Positions 29,244-38,061 of a stretch of 46,107 nucleotides of DNA are shown here, piece after piece. The notes under the pieces are model-generated. The model searched no databases and was not told the origin of the DNA. It was given only the letters and a program-made list of their open reading frames with translations. A program made the translations under genes and the position numbers. Every line of letters starts with the position of its first letter. The first letter of the stretch is position 1. Source of the DNA: DAOTEJ01 sp035454085 (GTDB lineage Bacteria; Pseudomonadota; Gammaproteobacteria; Burkholderiales; Burkholderiaceae_F); contig DAOTEJ010000014.1 of NCBI GenBank assembly GCA_035454085.1, positions 1 through 46,107 of the forward strand, given 5' to 3'.

Positions 29244-29795
29244 ATGAACCAAGAAGAACATACGAATGGGCGCCTGGCGCCCCAGGCCGAGGCGGTATCC
29301 GCCCTGGTCGACGACGCCCTCGACGACTCGGCGGCCATGGCCTGCCGGCAGGCGCTCAAGAGCTCGCCCGAACTGGTGGAGCGCTGGCAGATCTACTGCG
29401 CGGTGGGCGACGCCCTGCGCTCGCCCGAGGTGGGGGCATGGCACCGACCGGGCTTCGCGGCTCGCGTGCACGAGCGGCTCGAACTCGAGCCCACCGTGCT
29501 CGCGCCGGCTCGTCATCGGATGCGGCCAACGCCGCGCTGGCTCGGCGGCGCGGCCGTGGCAGCCGCGGTGGCCGGGCTCGCCTTCGCCGCGCTGCCCCTG
29601 CTGCGCACGGCCTCACCGCCGGCCGCTCCCGTCGCGCTCACGGCGCAGCCGGCGTCGAACGTGGCGCTGGCATCGCGCTCGGTCCCGGGGGTGGGCCGGG
29701 TGGACTCCTATCTGCGGGCCCACCTCGAACTCGCGGGCGGCATGCCGCCGGCCGACGTGCTGCCTGCCGGGCGCGCCGCAGGGGGGCGCCCTTGA
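29244..29795 (+). CDS. rseA: Anti-sigma-E factor
   Basis: Inner-membrane protein of 183 residues that holds sigma-E inactive. The N-terminal cytoplasmic domain shows VSALVDDALDD...ALKSSPELVERWQIYCAVGDALR, the RseA N-domain pattern. One membrane helix lies at about residues 100-120, followed by an Ala/Pro-rich periplasmic tail. I chose the ATG at 29244 because of GGTGAGGA just upstream. The gene begins 7 nt after rpoE and its TGA overlaps the TTG start of rseB. Stress-triggered cleavage of RseA by DegS/RseP is family knowledge; those proteases are not in this window. Confidence 0.92.
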   Translation: MNQEEHTNGRLAPQAEAVSALVDDALDDSAAMACRQALKSSPELVERWQIYCAVGDALRSPEVGAWHRPGFAARVHERLELEPTVLAPARHRMRPTPRWLGGAAVAAAVAGLAFAALPLLRTASPPAAPVALTAQPASNVALASRSVPGVGRVDSYLRAHLELAGGMPPADVLPAGRAAGGRP

Positions 29796-30871
29796 GGCAC
29801 GCGGGTCACGCCGCGGCGCGTGCCACGCTTGGCCGACGCCGCTGGGGGGCGCTCGGTCTGGCGCTGGCCTTGCTGGCCGGCGCGGGGCAGGCGGTCGAGA
29901 CGCAGCCCAGCGTGAACGCGACCGTCGCCCAGCGCAGCGCCGAGCAATGGCTGCGGCTGATGCAGGACGCCGCCCGAGGCATCGACTACGAGGGCACGGC
30001 CGTGCACCAGCGCGAGGAGCAGATGCGCAGCGCGCACATCGCGCATCGGGTCGAGAGATCCGTCTCGGTGCAGCGGGTGCAGATGCTCGACGGTGAGGCG
30101 ATGGAGTTCATCCGCCGGCGCAGCGGGACGCAGGACGAGGTGCAGTGCCTGATCCCCGGGCGCAAGCTCGTCACGGTGCGCCAGCGCGCTGTCGAGACGC
30201 GCTTTCCGACCCTGTTCGGCAAGCCCGTGGACGCGGTGCTGCGCAGCTACACCGCGAGCCTGGGTCCGGTCGAGCGGGTGACGGGTCGGCCCGCGCAACT
30301 CGTCGATCTGGCGCCACGCGATGGCCTGCGCCACGCCTACCGCCTGTGGATCGATCGCGACTCGGGTCTGTTGCTGCGCTTCCAGGTGCTCCAGGACGGG
30401 CGCCCGATCGAACAGACCGCCTTCAGCGAGCTTCGCCTGGGGGCGAAGCTGCCGGCCAGCTCGGTGGCGCCTTCCTGGACGACCCAGGGCTGGACCGTCG
30501 AGCGCCTGCCTCCCGAGGATCTGGACCTCGCGCAACGCGGCTGGACGGCCGTGCCCCCGCCAGGCTTCTTGCTGGTGCGCGCCGTGCCGCGCGTGATGAC
30601 CGGGCCGGGCGGCATGGCGGTGCCCGCCATCCAATTGCTCTACAGCGACGGACTCGCGCACATCTCCGTGTTCATCGAAGACGGCGCCGCCTCGCCCCAT
30701 CAGACGGATGGCGAGATGCGTACCGGTGCGATGTCGGCGGTCACGCGCCGCCTTGGCCCGGGCGTGGTCACGGCGGTGGGCGAGGTGCCCCCGGCCGGCG
30801 CGCGCGCTGCGGCACAATCCATTCAGACCCGCGGCCCTGCGGCCGCTCCCAGCGGAGGTTCCGGCAAATGA
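29792..30871 (+). CDS. rseB: Sigma-E regulatory protein RseB (MucB)
   Basis: Periplasmic protein of 359 residues that binds RseA and senses lipoprotein/LPS stress. No ATG exists near the start; a TTG at 29792 overlaps the rseA stop as TTGA, and is followed by a good signal peptide (basic start, then WGALGLALALLAGAGQA). The N-terminal LolA-like domain starts WLRLMQDAARGIDYEGTAVHQ. The C-terminal part has GFLLVRAVPRVM and LLYSDGLAHISVFIE, the MucB/RseB end. The next gene overlaps by ATGA. Confidence 0.93.
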   Translation: MRHAGHAAARATLGRRRWGALGLALALLAGAGQAVETQPSVNATVAQRSAEQWLRLMQDAARGIDYEGTAVHQREEQMRSAHIAHRVERSVSVQRVQMLDGEAMEFIRRRSGTQDEVQCLIPGRKLVTVRQRAVETRFPTLFGKPVDAVLRSYTASLGPVERVTGRPAQLVDLAPRDGLRHAYRLWIDRDSGLLLRFQVLQDGRPIEQTAFSELRLGAKLPASSVAPSWTTQGWTVERLPPEDLDLAQRGWTAVPPPGFLLVRAVPRVMTGPGGMAVPAIQLLYSDGLAHISVFIEDGAASPHQTDGEMRTGAMSAVTRRLGPGVVTAVGEVPPAGARAAAQSIQTRGPAAAPSGGSGK

Positions 30872-32319
30872 GACTCACCCCCATCGCGGCCCTGGCCGCG
30901 CCCGCGCTCGCCCTCGGCTTGCTGCTGGGCAGCCCGCCGGCGCCGGCCCAGGCCCAGGCGCTGCCCGACTTCGCCGACCTGGTGGAGCGTGCCAGCCCCG
31001 CCGTGGTGAACATCCGCACCACCAGCCGCGTGCCGCGCAACCACCCCGCGCTGCCGCCGGGGATGGACGAGGACGATCCGATGGCCGAGTTCTTCCGGCG
31101 CTTCTTTCCCCAGCCCGGGCCGCAAGGCCCCACGCCGCGCCAGGGACCGCGCAGCCCCCGTGGCGAGCGCGAGATGCCCCGCGGGCAGGGTTCGGGCTTC
31201 GTCCTCAGCGCCGACGGCTTCCTGATGACCAATGCGCACGTGGTCGAGGGGGCGGAAGAGATCATCGTCACCCTGCCGGACAAGCGTGAGTTCAAGGGGC
31301 GGGTGATCGGTGCCGACAAGCGCACCGACGTGGCGATCGTGAAGATCGACGCCACCGGCCTGCCCACGATCAAGGTGGGCGACCCCAACCGCATGCGGGT
31401 GGGTGAATGGGTGATCGCCATCGGCTCGCCCTTCGGGCTGGAGAACACGGTCACCGCAGGCATCGTGAGCGCCAAGGGGCGCGAGACGGGCGACTTCCTG
31501 CCCTTCATCCAGACCGACGTGGCGGTCAACCCGGGCAATTCGGGCGGCCCGCTGATCAACCTGCGCGGCGAGGTGGTGGGTATCAACTCGCAGATCTTCA
31601 CCACCTCCGGCGGCTACAACGGCATTTCGTTTGCCATTCCCATCGACGAGGCGGTGCGCGTGGGCGACCAGCTGCGCGCCACCGGCCGGGTCACGCGCGG
31701 GCGCATCGGGGTGGGCATCGAGCCGGTGAGCAAGGACGTGGCCGAGGCGCTCGGGCTGGCCAAGCCCCAGGGGGCGCTGGTCAACAGCGTCGAGAAGGAC
31801 GGCCCGGCCGCCAAGGCCGGCGTGGAGGCGGGCGACATCATCCTGCGCTTCGACGGCAAGCCGATCGAACGCGTCTCGGACCTGCCGCGCACGGTGGCGG
31901 GCACCAAGCCGGGCGCGACGGTGCCCATCACGGTCTTCCGCAAGGGGGGCAGCCGAGATCTGCGGGTGACGGTGGCCGAAATGCCCGCCGAGACCACGCA
32001 GGCCCGCGCCACGCCCGAAGCGCCCAAGCCCGCGCCCCAGAAGGCCAATGCCCTGGGTCTGGCGGTCAGCGACCTGCCGGCGGAGCGGGCCAAGGAACTG
32101 GCGGTCAAGGGCGGCGTGGTGGTCGACGCGGTGGAGGGTGCCGCCGCGCGCTCGGGGGTGAGGGCCGGCGACGTAATCCTCGCGATCAACAACACCGACG
32201 TGGCCAACGCGCGCCAGTTCAACGAGATCGTCGCGCGGCTCGACCCCAAGAAGAACGCGGCCCTGCTGGTGCGGCGTGGCGACCAGGCGAGCTTCATCAT
32301 CGTCCGCGGAGAGCGCTGA
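30868..32319 (+). CDS. degP: Periplasmic serine protease DegP/MucD (HtrA family)
   Basis: Periplasmic protease of 483 residues that degrades misfolded envelope proteins, the effector of the sigma-E module. A signal peptide ends around APAQAQA. The catalytic triad is His124 (TNAHVV), Asp154 (KRTDVAIVKI) and Ser225 (NPGNSGGPL). Two PDZ domains follow, beginning around residues 275 and 395. A Pro/Gly-rich loop with PQPGPQGPTPRQGP occurs before the protease domain. It overlaps rseB by ATGA and is followed by a hairpin with T-run. Confidence 0.95.
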   Translation: MRLTPIAALAAPALALGLLLGSPPAPAQAQALPDFADLVERASPAVVNIRTTSRVPRNHPALPPGMDEDDPMAEFFRRFFPQPGPQGPTPRQGPRSPRGEREMPRGQGSGFVLSADGFLMTNAHVVEGAEEIIVTLPDKREFKGRVIGADKRTDVAIVKIDATGLPTIKVGDPNRMRVGEWVIAIGSPFGLENTVTAGIVSAKGRETGDFLPFIQTDVAVNPGNSGGPLINLRGEVVGINSQIFTTSGGYNGISFAIPIDEAVRVGDQLRATGRVTRGRIGVGIEPVSKDVAEALGLAKPQGALVNSVEKDGPAAKAGVEAGDIILRFDGKPIERVSDLPRTVAGTKPGATVPITVFRKGGSRDLRVTVAEMPAETTQARATPEAPKPAPQKANALGLAVSDLPAERAKELAVKGGVVVDAVEGAAARSGVRAGDVILAINNTDVANARQFNEIVARLDPKKNAALLVRRGDQASFIIVRGER

Positions 32320-32341
32320 GCGGGCCCGACGGCCGCCGGGG

Positions 32342-32347
32342 TAAAAT
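32342..32347 (+). promoter_or_regulatory. Candidate -10 box upstream of lepA
   Basis: TAAAAT in GC-rich surroundings, 132 nt before the lepA ATG and 31 nt before a strong terminator-like hairpin. No good -35. Confidence 0.4.
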
Positions 32348-32377
32348 CAGCCGCTTACGCGCCAGTCGGCCCGCGAG

Positions 32378-32410
32378 ACGGGGGGTGTGGGAATGCACCC
32401 CCCGTTTTTT
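32378..32410 (+). terminator. Terminator or attenuator between degP and lepA
   Basis: A 10-bp stem ACGGGGGGTG (32378-32387 with 32396-32405), 8-nt loop and six T. It can end the rpoE-degP transcript. Because a TAAAAT box lies just upstream, a transcript started there would also meet it, so it may act as an attenuator for lepA-lepB. Confidence 0.85.
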
Positions 32411-32478
32411 GTGGCGCCGCTGCCGAGCCCGCCCCCGGGCAGCCGGTGCCATCCGGCACGCAGTTCACCGCAGAGTCC

Positions 32479-34272
32479 ATGCAGCACATTCGCAACTTCT
32501 CCATCATCGCCCACATCGACCACGGCAAGTCCACGCTGGCGGATCGCCTGATCCAGCGCTGCGGGGGCCTGTCCGACCGCGAGATGGAGGAGCAGGTGCT
32601 GGATTCCATGGACCTGGAGCGCGAGCGCGGCATCACGATCAAGGCCCAGACGGCGGCGCTGCAGTACAAGGCGCGCGATGGCCGGGTCTACAACCTGAAC
32701 CTGATCGACACGCCCGGTCACGTGGACTTCAGCTACGAGGTCAGCCGCTCGCTGTCGGCGTGCGAGGGCGCGCTCCTGGTGGTCGACGCCAGCCAGGGCG
32801 TCGAGGCGCAGACCGTGGCCAACTGCTACACCGCGATCGAGCTCGGGGTGGAAGTGCTGCCGGTGCTCAACAAGATGGACCTGGCCTCGGCCAACCCCGA
32901 GCAGGCCAGGGCCGAGGTCGAGGAGGTGATCGGCATCGACGCCACCGACGCGGTGCTGGCCAGCGCCAAGACCGGCATGGGCATCGACGAGATCCTGGAG
33001 CGCATCATCGAGCGCGTTCCCGAGCCTCGGGGTGACCCCGAGGCGCCGCTGCAGGCGCTGATCATCGACTCGTGGTTCGACAACTACGTGGGCGTCGTGA
33101 TGCTGGTGCGCGTGGTCAACGGCACGGTCAAGCCCAAGGACAAGATGCTGCTGATGGCCACGGGCGCGAGCCATCTGGTGGAGCAGGTGGGCGTGTTCAC
33201 GCCCAAGTCCGCGGGCCGCGCCTTGCTGTCGGCGGGCGAGGTCGGCTTCATCATCTCGGGCATCAAGGAGCTCAAGGACGCGCGCGTGGGCGACACGGTG
33301 ACCCACTTCGGCAAGCCCGCGTCCGCGCCGCTGCCGGGCTTCAAGGAGGTCAAGCCGCAGGTGTTCGCGGGGCTCTTTCCCGTGGAGGCCAACCAGTACG
33401 ACGCGCTGCGCGACGCGCTGACCAAGCTGCAGCTCAACGATTCGGCGCTGCGCTTCGAGCCCGAGGTGAGCCAGGCCCTGGGCTTCGGCTTCCGGGCCGG
33501 CTTTCTGGGCCTGCTGCACATGGACATCGTGCAGGAGCGGCTCGAGCGCGAGTACGACATGGACCTCATCACCACCGCGCCCTCGGTGGTCTACGAGGTC
33601 CTGATGCGCGACGGCGAGGTGATCTCGGTCGAGAACCCGTCCAAGCTGCCGCCGGTGGACAAGATTGCCGAGATTCGCGAGCCGATCGACATCGTCACCG
33701 TGTTCGTGCCGCAGGAGTACGTCGGCGCCGTCATGACCCTGTGCAACAACAAGCGCGGGGTGCAGGTCAACCTCGCCTACCACGGCCGCCAGGTGCACCT
33801 GACCTACGAGCTGCCCCTGGCCGAGATCGTGCTGGACTTCTTCGACCGTCTCAAGTCGATCTCGCGCGGCTACGCCTCGATGGACTACGAATTCAAGGAG
33901 TACCGCGCCGCCGACGTGGTCAAGGTCGACATCCTGATCAACAGCGACCGGGTCGACGCGCTGTCGACCATCGTGCATCGCTCGAACTCGGCATCGCGCG
34001 GCCGCGAAATCGCGGCCAAGATGCGGGAGCTGATCCCGCGCCAGATGTACGACGTGGCCATCCAGGCGGCGATTGGCGCCAACATCATCGCCCGCGAGAA
34101 CGTCAAGGCACTGCGCAAGAACGTGCTGGCCAAGTGCTACGGCGGCGACATCACGCGCAAGAAGAAGCTGCTCGAGAAGCAGAAGGCCGGCAAGAAGCGC
34201 ATGAAGCAGGTCGGTTCCGTAGAGATTCCCCAGGAGGCCTTTCTCGCCATCCTGCAAGTGGAAGACAAGTGA
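32479..34272 (+). CDS. lepA: Elongation factor 4
   Basis: Translational GTPase (EF4), 597 residues, the normal length. G1 is AHIDHGKST, G3 is DTPGH, G4 is NKMD and the effector region RGITIKAQTA is intact. The C-terminal EF4-specific end KKKLLEKQKAGKKRMKQVG is present. The start at 32479 (MQHIRNFSIIAHID) is the family start; a GTG 33 nt upstream is not needed. Its TGA shares one base with the lepB ATG (TGATG), so the two are coupled. Confidence 0.98.
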   Translation: MQHIRNFSIIAHIDHGKSTLADRLIQRCGGLSDREMEEQVLDSMDLERERGITIKAQTAALQYKARDGRVYNLNLIDTPGHVDFSYEVSRSLSACEGALLVVDASQGVEAQTVANCYTAIELGVEVLPVLNKMDLASANPEQARAEVEEVIGIDATDAVLASAKTGMGIDEILERIIERVPEPRGDPEAPLQALIIDSWFDNYVGVVMLVRVVNGTVKPKDKMLLMATGASHLVEQVGVFTPKSAGRALLSAGEVGFIISGIKELKDARVGDTVTHFGKPASAPLPGFKEVKPQVFAGLFPVEANQYDALRDALTKLQLNDSALRFEPEVSQALGFGFRAGFLGLLHMDIVQERLEREYDMDLITTAPSVVYEVLMRDGEVISVENPSKLPPVDKIAEIREPIDIVTVFVPQEYVGAVMTLCNNKRGVQVNLAYHGRQVHLTYELPLAEIVLDFFDRLKSISRGYASMDYEFKEYRAADVVKVDILINSDRVDALSTIVHRSNSASRGREIAAKMRELIPRQMYDVAIQAAIGANIIARENVKALRKNVLAKCYGGDITRKKKLLEKQKAGKKRMKQVGSVEIPQEAFLAILQVEDK

Positions 34273-35162
34273 TGGACTTCTCCCTGATCCTGCTGATCCT
34301 CACGCTGGCCACCGGCGCGCTGTGGCTGCTCGACCGCTTTCGCCTGGCCCCGGCGCGGCGCGCTGCGGCGGACGCCGCCCTCAAGGAGTTCGACGCGCGC
34401 AACGCCGCGGCGCTGGGCCGCGCCGAGCCGCTGGTGCTCAAGGAGCGCCACGCGCTCGAGGAACGCACCACGCGCCAGCCCGCCTGGCTGGAGTACACGG
34501 CGAGCTTCTTCCCGGTGATCCTGCTCGTGTTCGTGCTGCGCTCCTTCCTGTACGAGCCCTTCCGCATTCCCTCGGGCTCGATGATCCCCACGCTGCACAT
34601 CGGCGACCTCATCCTCGTCAACAAGTACGAGTACGGGGTGCGCCTGCCCGTGATCAACAAGAAGATCGTGGACCTCGGCAGCCCCGCGCGCGGCGACGTC
34701 GTGGTGTTCCGCTTCCCGCACAATCCCAGCCAGGACTACATCAAGCGCGTGGTGGGCCTGCCCGGCGACAAGGTCGAGGTGATCGACAAGCGCATCCTGA
34801 TCAACGGCCAGCCGGTGCCGCTGACCCGGTTGGACCAGTACTTCGACCCGGACCGGGCGCAGTACTACGCGCAGTACTCCGAGAAGCTCGGCGAGGTCGA
34901 GCACCGGGTGATCGTCAACGACGCCGTGCCGCCGGGGGTGTCGCGCGGCTTTCTGCACACTCATCCCGAGGCCTGCCAATGGAGCGGACGCGGCGTGAGC
35001 TGTGTTGTTCCCAAGGGACAATATTTCGTGATGGGCGACAACCGCGACAACTCGGAGGACAGCCGCTACTGGGGCTTCGTTCCCGACGAGAACCTCAAGG
35101 GACGCGCCTTTTTCATCTGGATGAATTTTGGCAATATCGGCCGGATAGGCAGCTTCCGGTAG
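34272..35162 (+). CDS. lepB: Signal peptidase I
   Basis: Cleaves signal peptides from exported proteins, acting on the periplasmic side of the inner membrane. 296 residues with two N-terminal membrane segments (residues about 3-22 and 75-95). Catalytic Ser103 is in RIPSGSMIPTL and Lys158 in YIKRVVGLPGD. MGDNRDNSEDSRYWGFV is the family's box E. Overlap of one base with lepA. Confidence 0.97.
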   Translation: MDFSLILLILTLATGALWLLDRFRLAPARRAAADAALKEFDARNAAALGRAEPLVLKERHALEERTTRQPAWLEYTASFFPVILLVFVLRSFLYEPFRIPSGSMIPTLHIGDLILVNKYEYGVRLPVINKKIVDLGSPARGDVVVFRFPHNPSQDYIKRVVGLPGDKVEVIDKRILINGQPVPLTRLDQYFDPDRAQYYAQYSEKLGEVEHRVIVNDAVPPGVSRGFLHTHPEACQWSGRGVSCVVPKGQYFVMGDNRDNSEDSRYWGFVPDENLKGRAFFIWMNFGNIGRIGSFR

Positions 35163-35201
35163 GCCCGCCCGTCCTCCGACCACCCCGTCCAAGAGACCCG
35201 C

Positions 35202-35588
35202 ATGACATCAGCCACCGCTCGCCGCCAACGCGGCCTCTCGCTCATCAGCCTGATCTTCTTCGGCATCATCGGCGTGGCCCTGCTGATGCTCGGTGCCAGG
35301 ATCGTGCCCGTCGTGGTGGAGTACATCGCGATCGAGCGGGCCATCCAGAAGGTGAAGAACGAGGGCAACACCGTGGGCGAGGTGCGCGCGGCCTTCGACC
35401 GCTTCGCCACGATCGACGACATCAAGAGCATCACGGGTCGCGACCTCGACATCACCAAGGAGGGCGAGCAGATCGTGGTGAGCTTTGCCTACGAGAAGCG
35501 CATCCCGATCATGGACAACGTCTACCTGCTGATCGACTTCTCGGGTTCGACGCGCGACCGCAACCGCAAGGCCAAGGCGGTGCCGTGA
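35202..35588 (+). CDS. DUF4845 membrane protein with pilin-like N-terminus
   Basis: A 128-residue DUF4845 protein, regularly found between lepB and rnc in proteobacteria. The N-terminus RRQRGLSLISLIFFGIIG, followed by a long hydrophobic helix, resembles a type IV pilin/pseudopilin signal (G followed by a hydrophobic stretch), though the usual Glu at +5 is missing. The rest is a short soluble domain (TIDDIKSITGRDLDITKEG, then VSFAYEKRIPIMDNVYLLIDF). Function unknown. It starts 39 bp after lepB and rnc follows after 21 bp. Confidence 0.87.
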   Translation: MTSATARRQRGLSLISLIFFGIIGVALLMLGARIVPVVVEYIAIERAIQKVKNEGNTVGEVRAAFDRFATIDDIKSITGRDLDITKEGEQIVVSFAYEKRIPIMDNVYLLIDFSGSTRDRNRKAKAVP

Positions 35589-35609
35589 AGCTCCGACGAC
35601 AAGGATTCC

Positions 35610-36422
35610 ATGCTGCCGCTCGCCGCCCTTGAGGACAAGCTCGGGCACCGCTTCGGCGAGGCAAGGCTGCTCGAGCAGGCGGTGACGCACCGCAGCTTCG
35701 GTGCCGTCCACAACGAAAGACTGGAGTTCCTCGGCGACTCGGTGCTCAACTGCGTGGTCGCCCAGTTGCTCTACTCCAAGTACGCGCGTCTGGACGAGGG
35801 AGACCTGTCGCGCCTGCGCGCCAACCTCGTCAAGCAGAGCACCCTGGCCGAGATCGCCGAGCGGCTGAGCCTGTCGGACTTTCTGCGCCTGGGCGAGGGA
35901 GAAATGAAGAGCGGAGGCTTTCGCCGCCCCTCGATCCTGGCCGACACGCTCGAGGCCACCTTCGGAGCGGTGCTGATCGACGCCGGCTTCGAGGCTGCGC
36001 GCGGGGTGATCGCGCGCCTGTTCGAACCCATACTCAAGACGGTCGACCCCAAGACCCTGGGCAAGGACTCCAAGACCCTGCTGCAGGAGTACCTGCAGGG
36101 CAAGCGCATCGCGCTGCCCGTCTACACCGTGGTCGAGACCCGCGGCGCGGCGCACGCGCAGGAGTTCGAGGTCGAGTGCGCCATCCCCAAGCTGACGATC
36201 AGCGTGCGCGGCTCGGGACGCTCGCGCCGCGCTGCCGAGCAGTCCGCCGCCAAGCTGGCGCTCGATGCCGCGCAGGCGGCGGTGGCCGCGGCCGGACGCA
36301 AGCCGCGGCGCAAGGCCGCCGACGCGCCCGACGCTGCTGCCCAGGTGACGGTCGCGCCCGAGGCGCCTGCGTCCCAGGAGCCGGCGGCGCCCGTGGCGCC
36401 GGTCGCCCCGGCGGAGGGCTGA
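35610..36422 (+). CDS. rnc: Ribonuclease III
   Basis: Double-strand-specific endoribonuclease for rRNA and mRNA processing, 270 residues. The signature NERLEFLGDSVLN with its acidic residues is intact. Other conserved segments are GEMKSGGFRRPSILADTLEA and, in the C-terminal dsRNA-binding domain, DSKTLLQEYLQGKRIALPVY and GSGRSRRAAEQSAAKLAL. The C-terminus carries about 40 extra Ala/Pro residues (QEPAAPVAPVAP), longer than in E. coli (226 residues). Followed 6 nt later by era. Confidence 0.97.
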   Translation: MLPLAALEDKLGHRFGEARLLEQAVTHRSFGAVHNERLEFLGDSVLNCVVAQLLYSKYARLDEGDLSRLRANLVKQSTLAEIAERLSLSDFLRLGEGEMKSGGFRRPSILADTLEATFGAVLIDAGFEAARGVIARLFEPILKTVDPKTLGKDSKTLLQEYLQGKRIALPVYTVVETRGAAHAQEFEVECAIPKLTISVRGSGRSRRAAEQSAAKLALDAAQAAVAAAGRKPRRKAADAPDAAAQVTVAPEAPASQEPAAPVAPVAPAEG

Positions 36423-36428
36423 GGCCCC

Positions 36429-37331
36429 GTGCATGCTGACGCCTTCCGCACGGGCCTGGTGGCCGTGGTGGGCCGACCCAACGTCGGCAAGAGCACGCTG
36501 ATCAACGCGCTGATCGGCGAGAAGGTCTCGATCACCTCGGCCAAGCCGCAGACCACGAGGCACCGTGTGCTCGGAGTACGCACCGACGCGGATGCGCAGT
36601 TCGTCTTCATCGACACGCCCGGCTTCCAGCGCAAGCACCGCTCACTGCTCACACGCCGCATGAACGACAGCGTGCGGCGCACTCTCGCCGAGGTCGACGC
36701 GGTGGTGCTGGTGATCGAGGCCGGCGGCTGGCGGCGCGAGGACGAGGAGGTGCTTGCGCTCCTGCCGCGCGAGCCCGAGGCCGCCGCGCGCGTGCTCCTG
36801 GCGGTGAACAAGACCGACCTGATGCGCGAGCGCAGCGCGCTGCTGCCGCTGCTCGCCCAGAGCGTTGAGCGCTATCCCTTCGGGGCCGTGGTGCCGGTGA
36901 GCGCCGAGAAGTCGCGCCAGCTCGACGACCTGCTGGGCGAACTGCGCAAGCGTCTGCCCGAGGGCGAGCCGCTCTTCGAGGCGGATCAGTACACCGATCG
37001 TCCGGTGCGCTTCCTGGCCGCCGAACTGATCCGCGAGAAGGCCTACCGCCTGCTCGGCGACGAACTGCCCTACGGCATCGCGGTGACGATCGACCGCTGG
37101 GACGAGACCGACGCCGGCGTGGACATCGCCGCCACGCTGGTGGTCGAGCGCGAGGCGCACAAGCCCATCGTGATCGGCGAGGGCGGCGCCAAGCTGCGCG
37201 AGATCGGGCGCCTGGCGCGGCTCGATATGCAAAAGATGCTCGACAAGCGCGTCCACCTCGAGACCTGGGTGCGGGTGCGCAAGGGCTGGAGCGACGACCC
37301 GCGCTCGCTCAAGACCCTGGGCTATGACTGA
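36429..37331 (+). CDS. era: GTPase Era
   Basis: Ribosome-assembly GTPase that binds the 3' end of 16S rRNA, 300 residues. G1 is GRPNVGKSTL, G2 region KPQTTRHR, G3 DTPGF, G4 NKTD. The KH domain near the end has VIGEGGAKLREIGRLARLDMQKMLDKRVHLETWVRV. The start is GTG at 36429; the nearby ATG is out of frame. The end overlaps recO by 8 nt. Confidence 0.97.
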   Translation: MHADAFRTGLVAVVGRPNVGKSTLINALIGEKVSITSAKPQTTRHRVLGVRTDADAQFVFIDTPGFQRKHRSLLTRRMNDSVRRTLAEVDAVVLVIEAGGWRREDEEVLALLPREPEAAARVLLAVNKTDLMRERSALLPLLAQSVERYPFGAVVPVSAEKSRQLDDLLGELRKRLPEGEPLFEADQYTDRPVRFLAAELIREKAYRLLGDELPYGIAVTIDRWDETDAGVDIAATLVVEREAHKPIVIGEGGAKLREIGRLARLDMQKMLDKRVHLETWVRVRKGWSDDPRSLKTLGYD

Positions 37332-38061
37332 GGCCGCGCGCCCCACGCGGCGCCGCGGACCCGAGCATCGCGTCGAGCAGCAACCCGCCTTCGTGCTGCA
37401 CACCACGCCGTGGCGCGAGACGAGCCTGGTGGTCGAGGTCTACTCGCGCGATCACGGCCGGCTGGCTCTGGCGGCGCGCGGCGCCAAGCGGCCGACCTCG
37501 CAGTTCCGGGGCATGCTCAGCCCGTTTTGCCCGCTGTCGGTGTCGTGGAGCGGGCGCGGCGAGGTCAAGACCCTGGTGCGCGCCGAGTGGCTGGGCGGGA
37601 TGGTGCCGCTACGCGGCGAGGCCTTGCTCGCGGGCTTCTACGTCAACGAACTCATGGTGCGGATGCTGCCGCGCGACGACGCCCACGAGCGTCTGTTCGC
37701 AGCCTACGTCGAGGTGCTGCGCGGACTCGCGCAGGACGAGGAGCGGCACGATGCGCTGTTGCGCTGCTTCGAGCTCGAGCTGCTGGCGCAGATCGGCTAC
37801 GGGCTGTCGCTCGACGAGACCGAGGCCGGCCAGGACTGGGTGCTGCGCGGCGGACACCTGCAGCCCTTGCCGCGCGGCTCCTCGGCCGGGGACTGGCCGG
37901 TGGTGAGTGCGGCCACCGTGCGGGCCCTGGCGGCGCGCGACTTTCGCGACGCGCAGGCCGCGGCCCAGGCCAAGGGCGTGCTGCGCAGCCTGATTCGCTA
38001 CCATCTGGGCGAGCGGCCACTCAACACGCGCCGCATCCTGCAGGACCTGAAGAGCCTGTGA
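37324..38061 (+). CDS. recO: DNA repair protein RecO
   Basis: Recombination mediator that helps load RecA on gapped DNA, 245 residues. The N-terminal OB-fold shows AFVLHTTPWRETSLVVEVYSRDHGRLALAARGAKRPTS, followed by a helical domain (YVNELMVRMLPRDDAHERLFAAY...LLAQIGYG) and the C-terminal RYHLGERPLNTRRILQDL. No zinc-binding cysteine cluster, as usual in proteobacterial RecO. It overlaps era by 8 nt and pdxJ by 1 nt. Confidence 0.95.
   Translation: MTEAARPTRRRGPEHRVEQQPAFVLHTTPWRETSLVVEVYSRDHGRLALAARGAKRPTSQFRGMLSPFCPLSVSWSGRGEVKTLVRAEWLGGMVPLRGEALLAGFYVNELMVRMLPRDDAHERLFAAYVEVLRGLAQDEERHDALLRCFELELLAQIGYGLSLDETEAGQDWVLRGGHLQPLPRGSSAGDWPVVSAATVRALAARDFRDAQAAAQAKGVLRSLIRYHLGERPLNTRRILQDLKSL

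Noticed and set aside
32347..34257. 636-codon minus-strand frame opposite lepA
   Set aside because: His/Asp/Val-rich mirror of a highly biased gene; lepA is complete on the other strand.
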